A stretch of DNA of 64,000 nucleotides, taken from the NCBI RefSeq assembly GCF_004364805.1, contig NZ_SOAP01000001.1, positions 558,001 through 622,000 of the forward strand. Reading direction: 5' to 3'. This DNA comes from Pelagimonas phthalicica. Its GTDB lineage: Bacteria; Pseudomonadota; Alphaproteobacteria; Rhodobacterales; Rhodobacteraceae. This document shows positions 8,029 to 17,388 of this stretch, in pieces (the stretch's first letter is position 1; each line of letters begins with the position of its first letter). The notes under the pieces were generated by a model. The model made no database searches. It was given only the letters and a program-made list of their open reading frames with translations, and had not been told where the DNA came from. The position numbers and the translations under genes are program-made.

Positions 8029-9951
8029 ATGCTCCGTGCCCTCCTCACGGTCTTGACCCTGCTATGCCTTCCGGCTGCGGTTCTGGCCCAAGATCTCCAA
8101 CCGCTCTTACAGGAAAACCAGGCGCAAATCGCCAAACCTTCACGTAAAAAGGTCGGCCCGGTTCTGGATGCTTTGGTCGGCTCAGGCCTGCCACAAGCGC
8201 AGGAATTCCTTGAGAAATGGCAAGGCAAAGAAGTCTATCAGCGACAAGAGGATGGGCTGTTCTTTTATGCGGTCAAAGGCGATGGCGGGCTGGTCCTGAC
8301 CGATATCGACAGCGGCGAGACCGCGACCATCGACGCCAAGGCGATGAAACAGATCAAACCCAATGGTGGCGTACGCAAAGCCATTGGCGAAGCGCTGGTG
8401 CAGTTCCAACTCTCCTCCCCCGATCTCACCCGCCGCCAAGAGGCCGTCACCGCCCTGGCCCGCAATCTCGACCCCGCTCAACTCGGCGCGCTTGAGGCCT
8501 CGATTTCCGGCGAAACCGATGCCGCGCTGAAGGCCCGCAAAGAGCAATTGGTCACCTATCTGACCGCCCGCTTTGGCGACACGCCCGAGACCCGCATCGC
8601 TGCAATCAACACCCTCTCGGGCGACATCAGAGTCGAAACCCGCGCCGTGCTCTCGCAAATCCTGACCACCAAGACCCTCTCCACCCAATCCCAGCCCGAC
8701 GCCAATGTCGCTGGCACCCTATCGCTGCCCCGCGAAGAGGCCTATGCCCTGCTGGTCGAGACCCAAGACCTGCCCGCGCCGCTGACAAATGATGTCATCC
8801 GCAAAGCGCTTGAGGCCAATATCGAGGGCGGCAAAGTCGCCGGTGTCTCCGCCGCCAGCCTGAACACCATCGCGGCGCGCAACACCGCCTATGACGCGCT
8901 GGCGGCCAGCGGCAAAGCCCCGGCCCGCGTCAGCGAGTCCGACATAACCCAAGCCCTCGCCACCTGGACCATCTACGAGGTCTACGAAGATCCCGACCCC
9001 GCCGTCACCGCCGCCGCCAAGGCCGCCCAAGACGCGGTGAACACCAAGGTCGCCGTCAGCCAGACCGCCGACCTCGCCCTGGACGCGCTATCCCTGACCT
9101 CCATTTACTTCCTCGCCGCCATTGGCCTTGCCATCACCTTTGGCGTCATGGGGGTGATCAACATGGCGCATGGCGAATTCATCATGATGGGGGCCTATAC
9201 CGGCTATGTGGTGCAGCTCTTTATCCCGAACTACACCGTGTCGCTGATCGTGGCCCTGCCGCTGGCCTTTGCCGTGACCTTTGCCGCCGGAGTCGCCATG
9301 GAGCGGCTGGTGATCCGTTGGCTCTATAACCGACCGCTGGAAACCCTGCTGGCCACCTTTGGTGTCTCCATCGCCCTGCAACAGCTGGCCAAGAACATCT
9401 TCGGCACCCAGGCCCGCCCGCTGACCTCCCCGGGCTGGCTCGATGGCGCGCTGGTCTTTAACGATGTGATCCAGATCTCCTATATCCGCATTGCGATCTT
9501 CGTGCTCGCCCTGCTCTTCCTCGCGCTGCTGCTCTTCATCCTGAAACGCACCCGCCTTGGCCTGGAAACCCGCGCCGTGACGCAAAACCCACGCATGGCG
9601 GCCAGCATGGGCATCAACCCTGACCGTATCAAAATGCTCACCTTTGGCCTCGGCTCCGGCATTGCTGGCATCGCGGGCGTCGCCATCGGTCTCTATGCCA
9701 AAGTCACCTCGGAAATGGGCTCTGACTATATCGTCCAAAGCTTCATGACCGTGGTCGTCGGCGGCGTCGGCAATATCTGGGGCACCCTGGCCGGGGCTTC
9801 GATGATCGGCACGCTGCAAAAGGGCATCGAATGGCTGAACCCGTCCAACACCCTGGCGGCCCAGACCTATATGATCCTTTTCATCATCCTGTTCATCCAG
9901 TTCCGCCCCAAAGGCATCGTCGCCCTCAAGGGCCGCGCCGCAGGAGACTAA
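8029..9951 (+). CDS. urtB: Urea ABC transporter permease UrtB with N-terminal extension
   Basis: UrtB is one of the two inner-membrane permeases of the urea importer (branched-chain-amino-acid LivH type). The 640-aa protein has a signal-like N-terminus (MLRALLTVLTLLCLPAAVLAQ) and about 330 residues of soluble, alpha-helical and Ala/Lys-rich sequence. The membrane domain starts near residue 350 (IYFLAAIGLAITFGVMGVIN, MAHGEFIMMGAYTGY). The permease motif region is RAVTQNPRMAASMGINPDRI, and the end is FRPKGIVALKGRAAGD. The long extracytoplasmic N-terminal part is usual for UrtB. It lies 84 bp after urtA with a hairpin between. Confidence 0.96.
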   Translation: MLRALLTVLTLLCLPAAVLAQDLQPLLQENQAQIAKPSRKKVGPVLDALVGSGLPQAQEFLEKWQGKEVYQRQEDGLFFYAVKGDGGLVLTDIDSGETATIDAKAMKQIKPNGGVRKAIGEALVQFQLSSPDLTRRQEAVTALARNLDPAQLGALEASISGETDAALKARKEQLVTYLTARFGDTPETRIAAINTLSGDIRVETRAVLSQILTTKTLSTQSQPDANVAGTLSLPREEAYALLVETQDLPAPLTNDVIRKALEANIEGGKVAGVSAASLNTIAARNTAYDALAASGKAPARVSESDITQALATWTIYEVYEDPDPAVTAAAKAAQDAVNTKVAVSQTADLALDALSLTSIYFLAAIGLAITFGVMGVINMAHGEFIMMGAYTGYVVQLFIPNYTVSLIVALPLAFAVTFAAGVAMERLVIRWLYNRPLETLLATFGVSIALQQLAKNIFGTQARPLTSPGWLDGALVFNDVIQISYIRIAIFVLALLFLALLLFILKRTRLGLETRAVTQNPRMAASMGINPDRIKMLTFGLGSGIAGIAGVAIGLYAKVTSEMGSDYIVQSFMTVVVGGVGNIWGTLAGASMIGTLQKGIEWLNPSNTLAAQTYMILFIILFIQFRPKGIVALKGRAAGD

Positions 9952-9956
9952 CCCCA

Positions 9957-10022
9957 TGTTTCTTCTTGGCCAAAAATATCCCGGGGGAGCGCCTTTGGCG
10001 CGGGGGCAGCGCCCCCTCCCCG
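9957..10022 (+). repeat. Structured intergenic repeat, TTTCTT-GGCCAAAAATATCCC type, copy 1
   Basis: Six bases after the urtB stop the plus strand reads TTTCTTCTTGGCCAAAAATA, TCCCGGGGGA, then a small hairpin (GCGCCTTTGGCGC), then GGGGGCAGCGCCCCC. The left core and the right GC hairpin are shared with the copies at 25033-25102 and 26006-26075, while the middle hairpin differs in sequence in each copy. Confidence 0.75.
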
Positions 10023-10062
10023 CCCATCCCCAAGGACTTGCCCGCAATCAAAGGGTCACCCG

Positions 10063-11238
10063 ATGACAAAAGCCCTGTCAAAAACCTTCCTGATCCGCCA
10101 TCCCTCCACCCTCTGGGTGCTGGCATCGCTTGGCCTTTTCACCCTGATCGTCTCGGTCCTCTCCGAGGCGGCGGGCACCGGGCTCATCTCCACCTCCTTT
10201 GTCAAAACCCTGGGCAAGACCCTGTGTCTCTGCCTGATCGCCATCGCCATGGATGTGGTCTGGGGCTATTGCGGTATCCTCTCACTGGGCCATTTCGCCT
10301 TTTTCGGCATTGGCGGCTATGCCATCGGCATGTGGCTGATGTATGCCCGCACCGAAGCCATCGTGGCGCAAAACCTCTCCGCCAACCTGATCCCGCCCAC
10401 CGATAGCGAAATATCCGACGCCATCGCCACGCAGATCTTTGGCGTGGTCGGGGCCTCGGAATTTCCGGCAATCTGGGCCTTTTCCCATTCCCTAACGCTG
10501 CAACTTCTGATGGTCCTGCTGGTCCCCGGCCTGCTGGCGCTGGTCTTTGGCTGGCTCGCCTTCCGCTCCCGCGTCACCGGCGTTTACCTTTCGATCCTGA
10601 CCCAGGCCATGACCCTGGCCCTCGCCCTCTATCTCTTTCAGAACGACAGCGGCTTGCGCGGCAATAACGGCCTGTCCGGCCTGCAAAACATCCCCGGTTT
10701 CGAGGCCACCTCCCAAGCCGTGATCTCGCTCGCCTTCTTCTGGGCCTCTGCACTTGCTCTGGCGCTTGGCTACCTGCTCTTCGCCTGGGTCACCGCGGGC
10801 AAGATGGGCAGCGTGATCCGCGCCATCCGTGATGACGAAGCCCGCGTGCGCTTCCTCGGCTATCAGGTCGAAAGCTACAAACTCTTCGTCTTTACCCTCA
10901 CCGCCGTGGTCTCTGGCATTGCAGGCGCGCTCTATTACCCGCAGGCGGGCATCATCAACCCGGCCGAAATCGCCCCCATCGCCTCGATCTACCTTGCCGT
11001 CTGGGTCGCCATTGGCGGGCGTGGCAAGCTTTACGGCGCGATCATCGGCGCGGTCTTTGTCTCGCTGCTCTCGTCTTATTTCACCGGCGGCAGCGCGCCC
11101 GACATCAATCTCGGCTTCTACGTGATCAAATGGACCGATTGGTGGCTCGTCCTGCTTGGCCTGTCCTTTGTGGCAGTCACCCTGCTCTTCCCCGGCGGCA
11201 TTGCCTCCCTCTTTGACAAACTCGCGAGGAAACAATGA
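10063..11238 (+). CDS. urtC: Urea ABC transporter permease UrtC
   Basis: UrtC is the second urea permease (LivM type). The 391-aa protein shows about ten hydrophobic segments, with MDVVWGYCGILSLGHFAFFG early, FRSRVTGVYLSILTQAMTLA in the middle, then VIRAIRDDEARVRFLGYQVE, the cytoplasmic coupling loop, and VSGIAGALYYPQAGIINPAE. It starts at ATG 10063 after a 111-bp spacer occupied by a structured repeat; its last codons overlap the urtD start (ATGA). Confidence 0.96.
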   Translation: MTKALSKTFLIRHPSTLWVLASLGLFTLIVSVLSEAAGTGLISTSFVKTLGKTLCLCLIAIAMDVVWGYCGILSLGHFAFFGIGGYAIGMWLMYARTEAIVAQNLSANLIPPTDSEISDAIATQIFGVVGASEFPAIWAFSHSLTLQLLMVLLVPGLLALVFGWLAFRSRVTGVYLSILTQAMTLALALYLFQNDSGLRGNNGLSGLQNIPGFEATSQAVISLAFFWASALALALGYLLFAWVTAGKMGSVIRAIRDDEARVRFLGYQVESYKLFVFTLTAVVSGIAGALYYPQAGIINPAEIAPIASIYLAVWVAIGGRGKLYGAIIGAVFVSLLSSYFTGGSAPDINLGFYVIKWTDWWLVLLGLSFVAVTLLFPGGIASLFDKLARKQ

Positions 11239-11975
11239 GCACGCTTCTCGAAATGTCCGGCGTCTCCGTCTCCTTTGACGGGTTCAAAGCGATCAACAAC
11301 CTGTCCTTTCAGATCGGTGAGCCGGAAATGCGCGCCATTATCGGCCCCAATGGCGCGGGCAAGACCACCTTTATGGACATTATCACCGGCAAAACCCGCC
11401 CCGATGAAGGCCGGGTGATCTTTGGCGAAAAATCCATGTCCCTGCTCGGCATGAGTGAAAGCCAGATCGCCCGAGCCGGGGTGGGCCGCAAGTTCCAGAA
11501 ACCCACGGTTTTTGAGGCCCAAACCGTGCGGGAAAACTTTGCCCTGGCACTGAAAAACCCGCGCTCACCTTTTGACGTGCTCTTGCACCGCAAAACACCC
11601 GCCGGGGCGGACCGGATCGAAGCCCTTGCGGAACAAGTCGGCCTTTCAGATCAATTGCCTCGCATGGCCGGTGAACTCAGCCATGGTCAGAAACAATGGC
11701 TGGAAATCGGCATGTTGCTGGCGCAAGACCCGCGGCTATTGCTGGTCGATGAACCCGCAGCGGGCATGACCCCGGCGGAACGTGAAAAAACCACCGACAT
11801 CCTTGTCGCAGCAGCGCAAAAACACGCGGTGGTCGTGGTCGAACATGACATGGAATTTGTCCGCCGCCTGAACTGCAAGGTCACCGTTCTGAACGAGGGC
11901 TCGGTCCTGGCCGAAGGCAGCTTGGACCATGTCACGAACAATCCCGACGTCATCGACGTCTATCTGGGGCGCTAA
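11235..11975 (+). CDS. urtD: Urea ABC transporter ATP-binding protein UrtD
   Basis: UrtD is one of two ATPases of the urea importer (LivG type). The 246-aa product has Walker A GPNGAGKTTFMD, the Q-loop region GVGRKFQKPTVFEAQTVREN, signature LSHGQKQWLEI, Walker B LLLVDEPAAGM and the switch His in VVVVEHDMEFV. The start overlaps the urtC stop by four bases. The LSHGQ signature in place of LSGGQ is normal for this subfamily. Confidence 0.97.
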   Translation: MSTLLEMSGVSVSFDGFKAINNLSFQIGEPEMRAIIGPNGAGKTTFMDIITGKTRPDEGRVIFGEKSMSLLGMSESQIARAGVGRKFQKPTVFEAQTVRENFALALKNPRSPFDVLLHRKTPAGADRIEALAEQVGLSDQLPRMAGELSHGQKQWLEIGMLLAQDPRLLLVDEPAAGMTPAEREKTTDILVAAAQKHAVVVVEHDMEFVRRLNCKVTVLNEGSVLAEGSLDHVTNNPDVIDVYLGR

Positions 11976-11978
11976 ATC

Positions 11979-12677
11979 ATGTTGGATATCAAAGACCTGA
12001 CCCTGCATTATGGCCATAGCCAGATCCTGTATGATGTCTCTATGCAGGCGGAGATGGGCCGCATCACTTGTCTCATGGGCACCAATGGTGTCGGCAAAAC
12101 CTCTCTCTTGAAGGCGATTTCAGGCACGCATAAACGCTCGGGCGGTGAGATGTCTTTGAACGGCCAACGCGTCACAAAATCCACTCCGGCCCACGCCCTG
12201 GCGCAGCTGGGGGTTGGCTATGTCCCGCAGGGGCGCGACGTGTTCCCATTGATGACCGTGCGCGAAAACCTCGAGACCGGCTTTGCCTGCCTGCCGAAAT
12301 CAGAACATTTTGTTCCCGACGAGATTTTCGAGCTTTTCCCGATCCTCAAAGACTTCCTCAACCGGCGCGGCGGCGATCTGTCGGGCGGCCAGCAACAACA
12401 GCTCGCCATCGCCCGCGCGCTGGTGGCCAAGCCCAAGCTTTTGCTGCTGGATGAACCCACCGAAGGCATCCAGCCCAATATCATCAAGCAAATCGGCGAA
12501 GTCATCAAATACCTGCGCGACCGCGGCGACATGGCGATCCTTCTGGTCGAGCAGTTCTTTGATTTCGCTTACGATCTTGGCGATCACTTTGTCGCCCTGG
12601 AACGCGGCAAGGTGATCCATGACGCCAGCGCCCAGACCACAAATCGCGAGGATCTGCTCAAAAAAGTATCAGTTTAG
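11979..12677 (+). CDS. urtE: Urea ABC transporter ATP-binding protein UrtE
   Basis: UrtE is the LivF-type ATPase that completes the urea importer. The 232-aa protein has Walker A MGTNGVGKTSLLKAI, the Q-loop GVGYVPQGRDVFPLMTVREN, signature LSGGQQQQLAIARAL, Walker B LLLLDEPTEGIQP and the switch motif LLVEQFFDFA. It follows urtD after three bases. About 110 bp downstream, without a clear terminator, a chemoreceptor gene begins. Confidence 0.97.
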   Translation: MLDIKDLTLHYGHSQILYDVSMQAEMGRITCLMGTNGVGKTSLLKAISGTHKRSGGEMSLNGQRVTKSTPAHALAQLGVGYVPQGRDVFPLMTVRENLETGFACLPKSEHFVPDEIFELFPILKDFLNRRGGDLSGGQQQQLAIARALVAKPKLLLLDEPTEGIQPNIIKQIGEVIKYLRDRGDMAILLVEQFFDFAYDLGDHFVALERGKVIHDASAQTTNREDLLKKVSV

Positions 12678-12788
12678 CGCCACAAAAATAGGCAACGCAC
12701 ATAGGCTAAAACGTTTTAATCCTTTCTCAATTGCCCCCGGTATAGACCTTCCCCACCTGACTAAAATTCATTTGGATTGGGGAATGAC

Positions 12789-15182
12789 GTGATCAAATTG
12801 CCGGACTGGAAACTTGCGCGGAAACTGCCACTGACAATTGCCTTGCCAGCGGTGCTTTTGGTCATTGTCTCTGGGGTCATCCAATTGCGATTAACCGCGC
12901 AACAGATCGAGGCAGATCGTCATGCCGTGTTTGAAAGCCACGTTCATGAAAAACGCGACGTTGTGCAACGCTGGCTGGCCGAGGCACAAAAAGACGTGCA
13001 AGCCCTGTCGGAAAGCTATGCGATCACGGCGGCGCTGACGGCGTTTGACGCGGCTTGGGGTGATTTTGGCTCCAATGCGCCCGATCACTTCCGTCGCCTC
13101 TATATATCCGACAACCCGCATCCTCTGGGCAGCAAGGATGAGCTGGTCGCCGCCACCGATGGCAGCCCCTGGTCCGAGGTGCATCAGAAACACCACACGG
13201 GTCTGCGCACCTTCCAGCGGGCGCGCGGATATTATGATCTTTTCCTGTTCAATACCGGCGGGGACCTTGTCTATTCCGTCTTCAAAGAGGACGATTTCGG
13301 GCTCAACTTCCAGTCCGGCAAATATGCCTCCAGCGGTTTGGGTGAGGTGTTTCAGGCGGCCAACCGGCTGGAACCGGGGCAATTCTACATGACCGATATC
13401 GCGCCCTATGCGCCCAGCGCCGACGCCCCGGCAATGTTCCTATCCTCCCCTGTTTTTGAGAATGGCCAACGCATCGGGGTCGTGGCGGTGCAATTGCCTT
13501 TGGATTTTATGGCCTCGCTGTTGTCCAACTCTGAACTTCTTGGCCAAACCGGCGAAGTTTACCTGGTGGATAATAATGGGCTGGCCCTGACGGTTTCACG
13601 CCACGAAACCGGACACAAAACCTTGGACCCACTCCCAAAACTCGACCAGATCCAACTGGCTCTGAACGGCGAAGAGGCGCATTTTTCCGCGACACCGGGT
13701 CTAAGTGGTCAGACGGTCATCGCCAGCACCTCAAGCGTTGCAACGCCGCGAGGCGACCATTGGGGGCTGGTCTTTGAAATGGACCGGGCCGAGGCCATGG
13801 CATTGGTCACGCAGGCCACCTTTGCGCGCATTCTTGAGACGCTGATCACCGGCCTGCTTTTGTGCCTGCTCGCCTGGTTCGCCATGCGCAGCGTCATTCG
13901 CCGCATCGAACAGATCGCCCATGAGATGGAGGGGATCGCCGATGGCGATTACGCCCAGGACATCGCCGGGCAGGACCGAGGCGACGAGGTCGGCTTTATC
14001 TCCAAAACCATCGCCAAGATGCAGGTGCACCTGCGTCAGGGGGCCGAGGCGCAGGAGCGCGAAAAGATCTCGCAGGAAAACAACAAATACGTTGTCACCC
14101 AGCTCAGCACCGCGTTGGTCAACTTGTCCAAGGGCGATTTCCGCTCAGAAGTGACCCAGCATTTCCCCGAAGAGCACAAGAAGCTGCGTTACGAAATCAA
14201 TGACGCCATGGCCGAGCTTGGCTCGACCGTCGGCATTTTGAAAGCCACGTCGCAAAACATCAATATGGGGGTCGAGGGAATCGCCTCCTCGGCCGATGCC
14301 CTGTCACAACGCACCGAAAGCCAGGCCGCCACGCTGGAACAGACAGCCGCCGCCGTGGATGAGGTCACCGCCAGTATCAAACTGGCCACGGATCACGCCG
14401 CCAATGTCGAACAAACCGTGCGCGAGGCGCGCGATAAGGCCGAAGAAAGCAGTGGCATCGTCAGTGAAACCATCGATGCCATGACCGAAATTGAACAATC
14501 CTCCAAACAGATTGAGCGTATCACAGGAGTGATCGACGATATCGCCTTTCAAACCAACCTCTTGGCGCTCAATGCCGGGGTCGAGGCGGAACGCGCTGGC
14601 GAAGCCGGGCGGGGCTTTTCCGTTGTCGCCTCCGAGGTGCGCGGGCTGGCCCAGCGCTCGGCCGATGCCGCGAAAGAGATAAAATCCCTGATCGAGGCCA
14701 GCGGCCAGCAAGTCGACAAAGGCGTGCGCATGGTGGGCCGCACCGGCGAAGCACTGTCAGTCATTCTGAACCAGGTCAAAGACATCTCGGGCCTTGTGCA
14801 TGAAATCGCGCAATCCTCGCGCGAACAATCCGCCTCGTTGACGGAAATCAACACCGGCATGACCCAGTTGGACCGTGTGACACAGGACAACGCCGCCATG
14901 GTCGAGGAAAACACCTCCGCTGCCCATGACCTGCGCAATGAGGCGGGCAAATTGATCGGGCATGTGGGCAAGTTCAGAACCAGCGAGGCGCATGATACCG
15001 CCGACTTGCCCGCACAGGAAAGCGCAACATCTGTTGCGGAAAAGGTCGCGCCAGAACCCGTGGGTGAGGTCGACCTCACAATGGAACCGCCCTCCGCTTT
15101 GCCCGGCCCACAAGACAATCCAGAACCCCCAATTCAAGAGCCACCCAAGCAGGTTGCCAACGGAACCTGGGCGGAGTTCTAA
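12789..15182 (+). CDS. Methyl-accepting chemotaxis protein with periplasmic sensor domain
   Basis: This 797-aa chemoreceptor has an N-terminal transmembrane helix (about residues 12-33), a roughly 310-residue periplasmic region of Cache type (MTDIAPYAPSADAPAMFLSS and GVVAVQLPLDFM are typical), and a second helix near 350. A HAMP domain follows (RRIEQIAHEMEGIADGDY). The cytoplasmic signalling domain carries the hairpin tip sequence DDIAFQTNLLALNAGVEAER then GFSVVASEVRGLAQRSADAA. The last residues TWAEF resemble the CheR/CheB-docking pentapeptide. I chose GTG 12789 (MIKLPDWKLARK) because GGGGA sits correctly before it; a TTG at 12777 is the alternative. It follows urtE in the same direction, so its ligand may be linked to urea or nitrogen. 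Confidence 0.92.
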   Translation: MIKLPDWKLARKLPLTIALPAVLLVIVSGVIQLRLTAQQIEADRHAVFESHVHEKRDVVQRWLAEAQKDVQALSESYAITAALTAFDAAWGDFGSNAPDHFRRLYISDNPHPLGSKDELVAATDGSPWSEVHQKHHTGLRTFQRARGYYDLFLFNTGGDLVYSVFKEDDFGLNFQSGKYASSGLGEVFQAANRLEPGQFYMTDIAPYAPSADAPAMFLSSPVFENGQRIGVVAVQLPLDFMASLLSNSELLGQTGEVYLVDNNGLALTVSRHETGHKTLDPLPKLDQIQLALNGEEAHFSATPGLSGQTVIASTSSVATPRGDHWGLVFEMDRAEAMALVTQATFARILETLITGLLLCLLAWFAMRSVIRRIEQIAHEMEGIADGDYAQDIAGQDRGDEVGFISKTIAKMQVHLRQGAEAQEREKISQENNKYVVTQLSTALVNLSKGDFRSEVTQHFPEEHKKLRYEINDAMAELGSTVGILKATSQNINMGVEGIASSADALSQRTESQAATLEQTAAAVDEVTASIKLATDHAANVEQTVREARDKAEESSGIVSETIDAMTEIEQSSKQIERITGVIDDIAFQTNLLALNAGVEAERAGEAGRGFSVVASEVRGLAQRSADAAKEIKSLIEASGQQVDKGVRMVGRTGEALSVILNQVKDISGLVHEIAQSSREQSASLTEINTGMTQLDRVTQDNAAMVEENTSAAHDLRNEAGKLIGHVGKFRTSEAHDTADLPAQESATSVAEKVAPEPVGEVDLTMEPPSALPGPQDNPEPPIQEPPKQVANGTWAEF

Positions 15183-15230
15183 CCCTTTGCCACGGCGGGC
15201 CAAACCCCGTTGCCCAGCACCCAGAAACTC

Positions 15231-16355
15231 TCAACCGGCGCGCAATTTGTCTGACAGAAACGCCAGCACCTGCGTCCAATCCTGCACCAGCACGTCATGC
15301 CCGCCAGGTCTCAGGTGATAACCCAACGCGCCCGCGTGAAACGACCATCCGCCAGGTGGAATACTGGCTGGATCAGGCCAATGCGCATTGGTTTTTTGCC
15401 CCCAGGCCAAAGCTGCCTGAGACAGGGCAAAATAGCTCCCCAACGGATCGGCCCAGACATCCGCTTCGGCCTCGCTCAGATACAGCGCTTTGGGCGCACA
15501 AAGGGCCAAGAGCTGGTGCTGATCCACCGGCAATTTCGCGGGATCTGTGATCGCATCACGCCGCAACCAATGGGGAAAGCGGCTGACCAAATCGCACAAT
15601 CTCTCCCCCACCGGGTGCCTGGCAGGGGCGGCCCCGGCACAGCCAGAATTATTGGCCCAAACCGCAGCGATCCGAGGATCATGCGCCCCCGCCCATAATG
15701 CCGCCTTGCCCAGACGCGAATGCCCGCAAATGCTGAGCCGTTGTGCATCAATCTCGGGAAAATCCACCGCCACATCCGCCAGCCGCATCAGTGCCCAGGC
15801 CCAAAGCGAAATCGCCCCAGTGTCAGGCTGGCCCAGCAGCGGATAAAGCCCATGATCTCGACAGGCATCCGGGTCGTCTGGCACCCAGGACCCATAGCAG
15901 CTCACCAAAAGGCCAAAACCTTGCGCTGCGATCTGCTCCAACGGCCAACGCCGCCGCGATTGCCCGGCAAGCGCTGGGATCAATTGGCCATCTGCCTGCC
16001 ATTCTGGTGACGCATAGACCCGCGCCTGCGGATCGGCGGCAAAGCTGCCGGGGGGCAAAATCCCGAAAGGCCCCAAAAAATCCAACCCGATAATCAACGG
16101 AACCGGCCTTTTGGCCTCGGACGGAAGCCAAAGCGCCGCCTGCACGGCAAACCGCCGCTTTGCCACGCCGATCTCAATCTCGATCAGTGAAAACCCATCT
16201 TCGCGCCGCTCATGGCGTTGACATCGCAGCCAATCCGGGGCCTGTGGCACCTGACCATATAGCGCATCGGCCAGGGCTTGGCGGGTCCTCGACCGTTCTG
16301 CCCGAGGCAGCGGCGCGCATCCCAGCCACAGCTCAGGCAGGCAACCAACCATCAT
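15231..16355 (-). CDS. Glucuronoyl-esterase-like alpha/beta hydrolase (CE15-like)
   Basis: A 374-aa serine hydrolase. The nucleophile elbow is ICGHSRLGKAALWAGAHDPR (Ser213), followed by WANNSGCAGAA; GxSRxGKxA plus the downstream SGCxG is characteristic of the CE15 glucuronoyl esterases and related acetylxylan esterases. A candidate catalytic His lies near residue 353 (RPGGHDVLVQDW). No signal peptide is evident, so it would act on imported substrates in the cytoplasm. The start at 16355 overlaps the upstream dehydrogenase by 23 bp; ATG 16352 is an equal alternative. It is the last gene of the sugar operon, which suggests removal of an ester from an imported oligosaccharide or uronate. The exact substrate is unknown. 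Confidence 0.75.
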   Translation of the reverse strand: MMVGCLPELWLGCAPLPRAERSRTRQALADALYGQVPQAPDWLRCQRHERREDGFSLIEIEIGVAKRRFAVQAALWLPSEAKRPVPLIIGLDFLGPFGILPPGSFAADPQARVYASPEWQADGQLIPALAGQSRRRWPLEQIAAQGFGLLVSCYGSWVPDDPDACRDHGLYPLLGQPDTGAISLWAWALMRLADVAVDFPEIDAQRLSICGHSRLGKAALWAGAHDPRIAAVWANNSGCAGAAPARHPVGERLCDLVSRFPHWLRRDAITDPAKLPVDQHQLLALCAPKALYLSEAEADVWADPLGSYFALSQAALAWGQKTNAHWPDPASIPPGGWSFHAGALGYHLRPGGHDVLVQDWTQVLAFLSDKLRAG

Positions 16356-17388
16356 AAAGCGGATGATCCGCCCCCAAAGGCAAGCGCACCGGAACATTGC
16401 GCCGTGCCGAGTCATAGACCGCGGTCACAAACTCCAGCGACCGCCGCCCATCCAGCCCGGTCACCTCGCGCCCGCCCTGTCCCTCCAGCGCCTTGGCCAA
16501 GGCATCAAACAAACCGGCATAGCCGGTCTTGACCGGCCCAATCCCGGCCAGAACCGCGTCAATCTCGGCCTGTTTGGTTGGTTCACGCGCGGTGAAGACC
16601 CAAGGATCCGCCGCAGGCGCATAGGGCGAGGTGCCGCTTTCCACCGTGAACCCTTCGAACATCAGCCGCATATGGCTGTAATCGCTGGCGCAGCCCAAGG
16701 TCACCGATGAGGTGATCAAAGCGCCGCTTTCCAACCGGATCGAAAGGGCGGCGCAATCTTCGACCTCGATCTCGTTCACCCGCGTGGCAAGATCGGCAAA
16801 GACCTGCGCCACGGGTGACAAAAAGGCCGGCAGGAAATCATGGATATGGATTGCATGGCCCAGCACACAACCGCCGCGCTCTCCGGCCCAGGTGCCCCGC
16901 CAATCCACGTCGTAATAGGCGGCGTCGCGGTTCCAATGGGTCTCGATCGACCCAGCAAACAGCTTGCCCGCCAGCCCCGCCTCTTGCAAGGTCATCAGCT
17001 GCGCGGTGCCAATGCCATATCGGTATTGAAACACCGGAAACAGGCTCTTGCCCGTGCGCTGAACGGTTTCCAGCAACCCATCCGCCTCGCGCAAAGACGC
17101 GACCAAAGGTTTCTCGCAAATCACATGTTTGCCCGCCAAAAGCGCGCGTTTGGCCACGTCGAAATGCAGATGCGGGGGCAGGCAGACATCAATGATGTCA
17201 ATTGACGCATCCGCCAGAACCGCCTCTAGCTCCGCAGTCACAGCCACGCCCGTCTGCCCGACAACGGCGGCTGCCCGCGCGGTATCGAGATCACAAAGAC
17301 ACGCAACCTCAAAGACTTCAGGTAGGTCCAGAAACCCAGCCAGATGCTGCGCACCAATCCCGGCCCCGACAATCGCAACCCTAAGCAT
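16333..17388 (-). CDS. Gfo/Idh/MocA family NAD(P)-dependent oxidoreductase
   Basis: A 351-aa dehydrogenase of the glucose-fructose oxidoreductase family. It has the Rossmann start RVAIVGAGIGAQHLAGFLDL, the nucleotide-side DVCLPPHLHFDVAKRALLAG and the family EKP motif (HVICEKPLVASL), followed by the C-terminal beta-sheet substrate domain with GGCVLGHAIHIHDFLPAFL. It overlaps the upstream dehydrogenase by 8 bp and the downstream esterase by 23 bp. It is one of three family members in this operon, so a multi-step redox conversion such as oxidation-epimerisation-reduction of a sugar is plausible. The substrate is not predictable. Confidence 0.9.
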   Translation of the reverse strand: MLRVAIVGAGIGAQHLAGFLDLPEVFEVACLCDLDTARAAAVVGQTGVAVTAELEAVLADASIDIIDVCLPPHLHFDVAKRALLAGKHVICEKPLVASLREADGLLETVQRTGKSLFPVFQYRYGIGTAQLMTLQEAGLAGKLFAGSIETHWNRDAAYYDVDWRGTWAGERGGCVLGHAIHIHDFLPAFLSPVAQVFADLATRVNEIEVEDCAALSIRLESGALITSSVTLGCASDYSHMRLMFEGFTVESGTSPYAPAADPWVFTAREPTKQAEIDAVLAGIGPVKTGYAGLFDALAKALEGQGGREVTGLDGRRSLEFVTAVYDSARRNVPVRLPLGADHPLYDGWLPA

